Positions 6,701 to 7,408 of a stretch of 7,408 nt of DNA are shown here, one piece after another. The first letter of the stretch is position 1, and each line of letters opens with the position of its first letter. Made by a program: the position numbers and the translations under genes. Below the pieces are notes generated by a model. It searched no databases. It was not told where the DNA came from and saw only the letters and a program-made list of their open reading frames with translations. Source of the DNA: Chloroflexota bacterium (GTDB taxonomy: Bacteria; Chloroflexota; Anaerolineae; Anaerolineales; UBA11858); contig DAOUWT010000121.1 in NCBI GenBank assembly GCA_030666985.1, positions 1-7,408 of the forward strand, given 5' to 3'.

Positions 6701-7221
6701 CACTTCATATCTATAAGCACAAAATCATCCCGAAGGGAACGTTTCTCCTGTGCCGCTTGGGAAGCCCGCAGCATGAACTGTTGAGCCAAGAAGGCTGTGG
6801 CAAAGACAAATAAACGGCGCGGGGTCAGGGTTTCTTCGGGCAGTAACACTTCTCGAGGAATCTTTAAACGAAAACATTGCTCTCTGATCCCGTCATTAGT
6901 AAATCTGACTTCCTCTATTTCCCTAAGAAATTCCTTGCGGATGGATTGAACGACAAGGAGATCGTGGTATTCATTAGAACTGATCAAGCCCAAGGAATAA
7001 GCTGTCTTGATACGAGCAGTGAAACTTCCCAAGGGACGTTCCTCTTCCAAGAGCATTGCAGGAACTTCAGAGTCATCTATAAAAAAACTTTCCAGTATCC
7101 GCCCCAGGTGTGTCTTCAAATAGGCGGCCCCTAAGACAACGACAGCGCGATCGCTCTTGAAGCGAAACTCGCTAACAAGTTCTTCCCATTTTTGTGATTT
7201 AGTAGGAGATTGGCTTGCCAT
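6700..7221 (-). CDS. MltR-family protein
   Basis: This 173-residue soluble, mostly helical protein resembles the MltR (mannitol operon repressor) family. The best matching part is RPLGSFTARIKTAYSLGLIS (62-81), then NEYHDLLVVQSIRKEF and EEVRFTNDGI (up to about 112). As I recall it, E. coli MltR has GPLGDLSVRLKLIYGLGVIN, then EYEDAELLMALREEL and YAFTDDEI in the same order. Members without a mannitol operon nearby have no assigned role, and none is seen here. Many family members carry an RNxFAH-like motif; here that stretch reads RKEFLRE. No helix-turn-helix, signal peptide or membrane segment is evident. The ATG at 7221 has AAGGA ten bases upstream, near the end of repeat copy C. The stop codon overlaps the edge of repeat copy B, so the gene is framed by related repeats. 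It may be co-transcribed with comEC, 163 bases downstream. Confidence 0.75.
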   Translation of the reverse strand: MASQSPTKSQKWEELVSEFRFKSDRAVVVLGAAYLKTHLGRILESFFIDDSEVPAMLLEEERPLGSFTARIKTAYSLGLISSNEYHDLLVVQSIRKEFLREIEEVRFTNDGIREQCFRLKIPREVLLPEETLTPRRLFVFATAFLAQQFMLRASQAAQEKRSLRDDFVLIDMK

Positions 7222-7232
7222 ATTGTGTTATT

Positions 7233-7318
7233 CCTTGGTGAAACGTGAAGGCGTGAAACGTGAACTCACGCAACACGCATCACGCTTCACGAAATTTGGG
7301 ATGATTTAAATCCCGGAG
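7233..7318. repeat. palindromic heptamer element, copy C (shorter)
   Basis: The left arm (7238-7265) reads GTGAAACGTGAAGGCGTGAA and continues in the same pattern; the right arm (7266-7292) is its imperfect complement, made of CACGCAA, CACGCAT and CACGCTT units. The right flank ATTTGGGATGATT (7294-7306) matches the inner arm of copies A and B, and GGGATTTAAATCATCCC on the minus strand suggests an outer end with about nine bases missing. The left flank diverges. It lies directly upstream of the MltR-family gene. Confidence 0.65.
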
Positions 7319-7408
7319 CTATCTTTATTACTAGCTACCTGACAGTTTTAAAATTAGTCTCGCTAATAGAACGGTAGAGTAGAGGATGAAGTCAGGTTGT
7401 TTAGATAA
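7319..7408. other. right edge, no gene seen
   Basis: This AT-rich stretch has stops in the readable frames and no recognisable gene. It holds a 7-bp inverted repeat ACCTGAC (7337-7343) / GTCAGGT (7391-7397), and nested inside it ATTAG (7353-7357) / CTAAT (7363-7367). The inner hairpin is followed by TTTT on the minus strand, which might mark the end of a gene beyond the window. The evidence is weak. Confidence 0.3.

Noticed and set aside
3893..7318. CRISPR array
   Set aside because: The repeats are palindromic spacers of variable length far apart in three separate gene gaps, without regular repeat-spacer units or cas genes.
7222..7408. Promoter for the MltR-family gene
   Set aside because: The best pair (TTTAAA, 17 bases, TAATAA) matches consensus poorly, so I do not report it as a feature.

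Overview
The window looks like part of a bacterial chromosome from the phylum Chloroflexota, possibly an Anaerolineae-like lineage. This rests on the general look of the 16S rRNA 5' half (a short helix-17 region) and on many small dispersed repeats between genes. I could not place the organism by database search. All recognisable genes are on the minus strand and read from high to low coordinates.

Layout, left to right: the 5' half of a 16S rRNA gene, cut by the window edge (1-735); its long leader with two sigma70-type promoters, a boxA-like antitermination motif and several hairpins (736-1060); recR (1114-1719); a GC-rich, highly structured spacer (1741-1919); ybaB/ebfC (1933-2256); dnaX (2299-3867); a 308-base spacer with a likely dnaX promoter, a palindromic repeat (copy A) and an 18-bp perfect hairpin (3868-4175); a comEC/rec2 gene (4176-6536); a spacer with an octamer tandem repeat and palindromic repeat copy B (6537-6700); an MltR-family gene (6700-7221); and palindromic repeat copy C followed by about 90 bases in which I see no gene.

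In transcription order, dnaX-ybaB-recR is the classic DNA maintenance cluster: clamp-loader subunit, nucleoid-associated protein and RecF-pathway recombination mediator. It ends just ahead of the rRNA promoters, with no clear terminator between. ComEC is a membrane channel for DNA uptake. Its metallo-beta-lactamase domain is present, but the metal-binding residues I would expect have been replaced.

The most unusual signal lies in the spacers. Three related palindromic elements of about 85-135 bp are built from degenerate ACGTGAA/GCGTGAW heptamers. Copies A and B share AGGGAGT-type ends and ATCCCAA inner arms; copy C is shorter. Each lies directly upstream of a minus-strand gene (dnaX, comEC, the MltR-family gene). 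One lies inside the predicted dnaX 5' UTR and another ends on the stop codon of the MltR-family gene. Apart from these repeats, the rRNA leader and the altered ComEC, the window is housekeeping DNA; I do not see a clear new multi-gene system.
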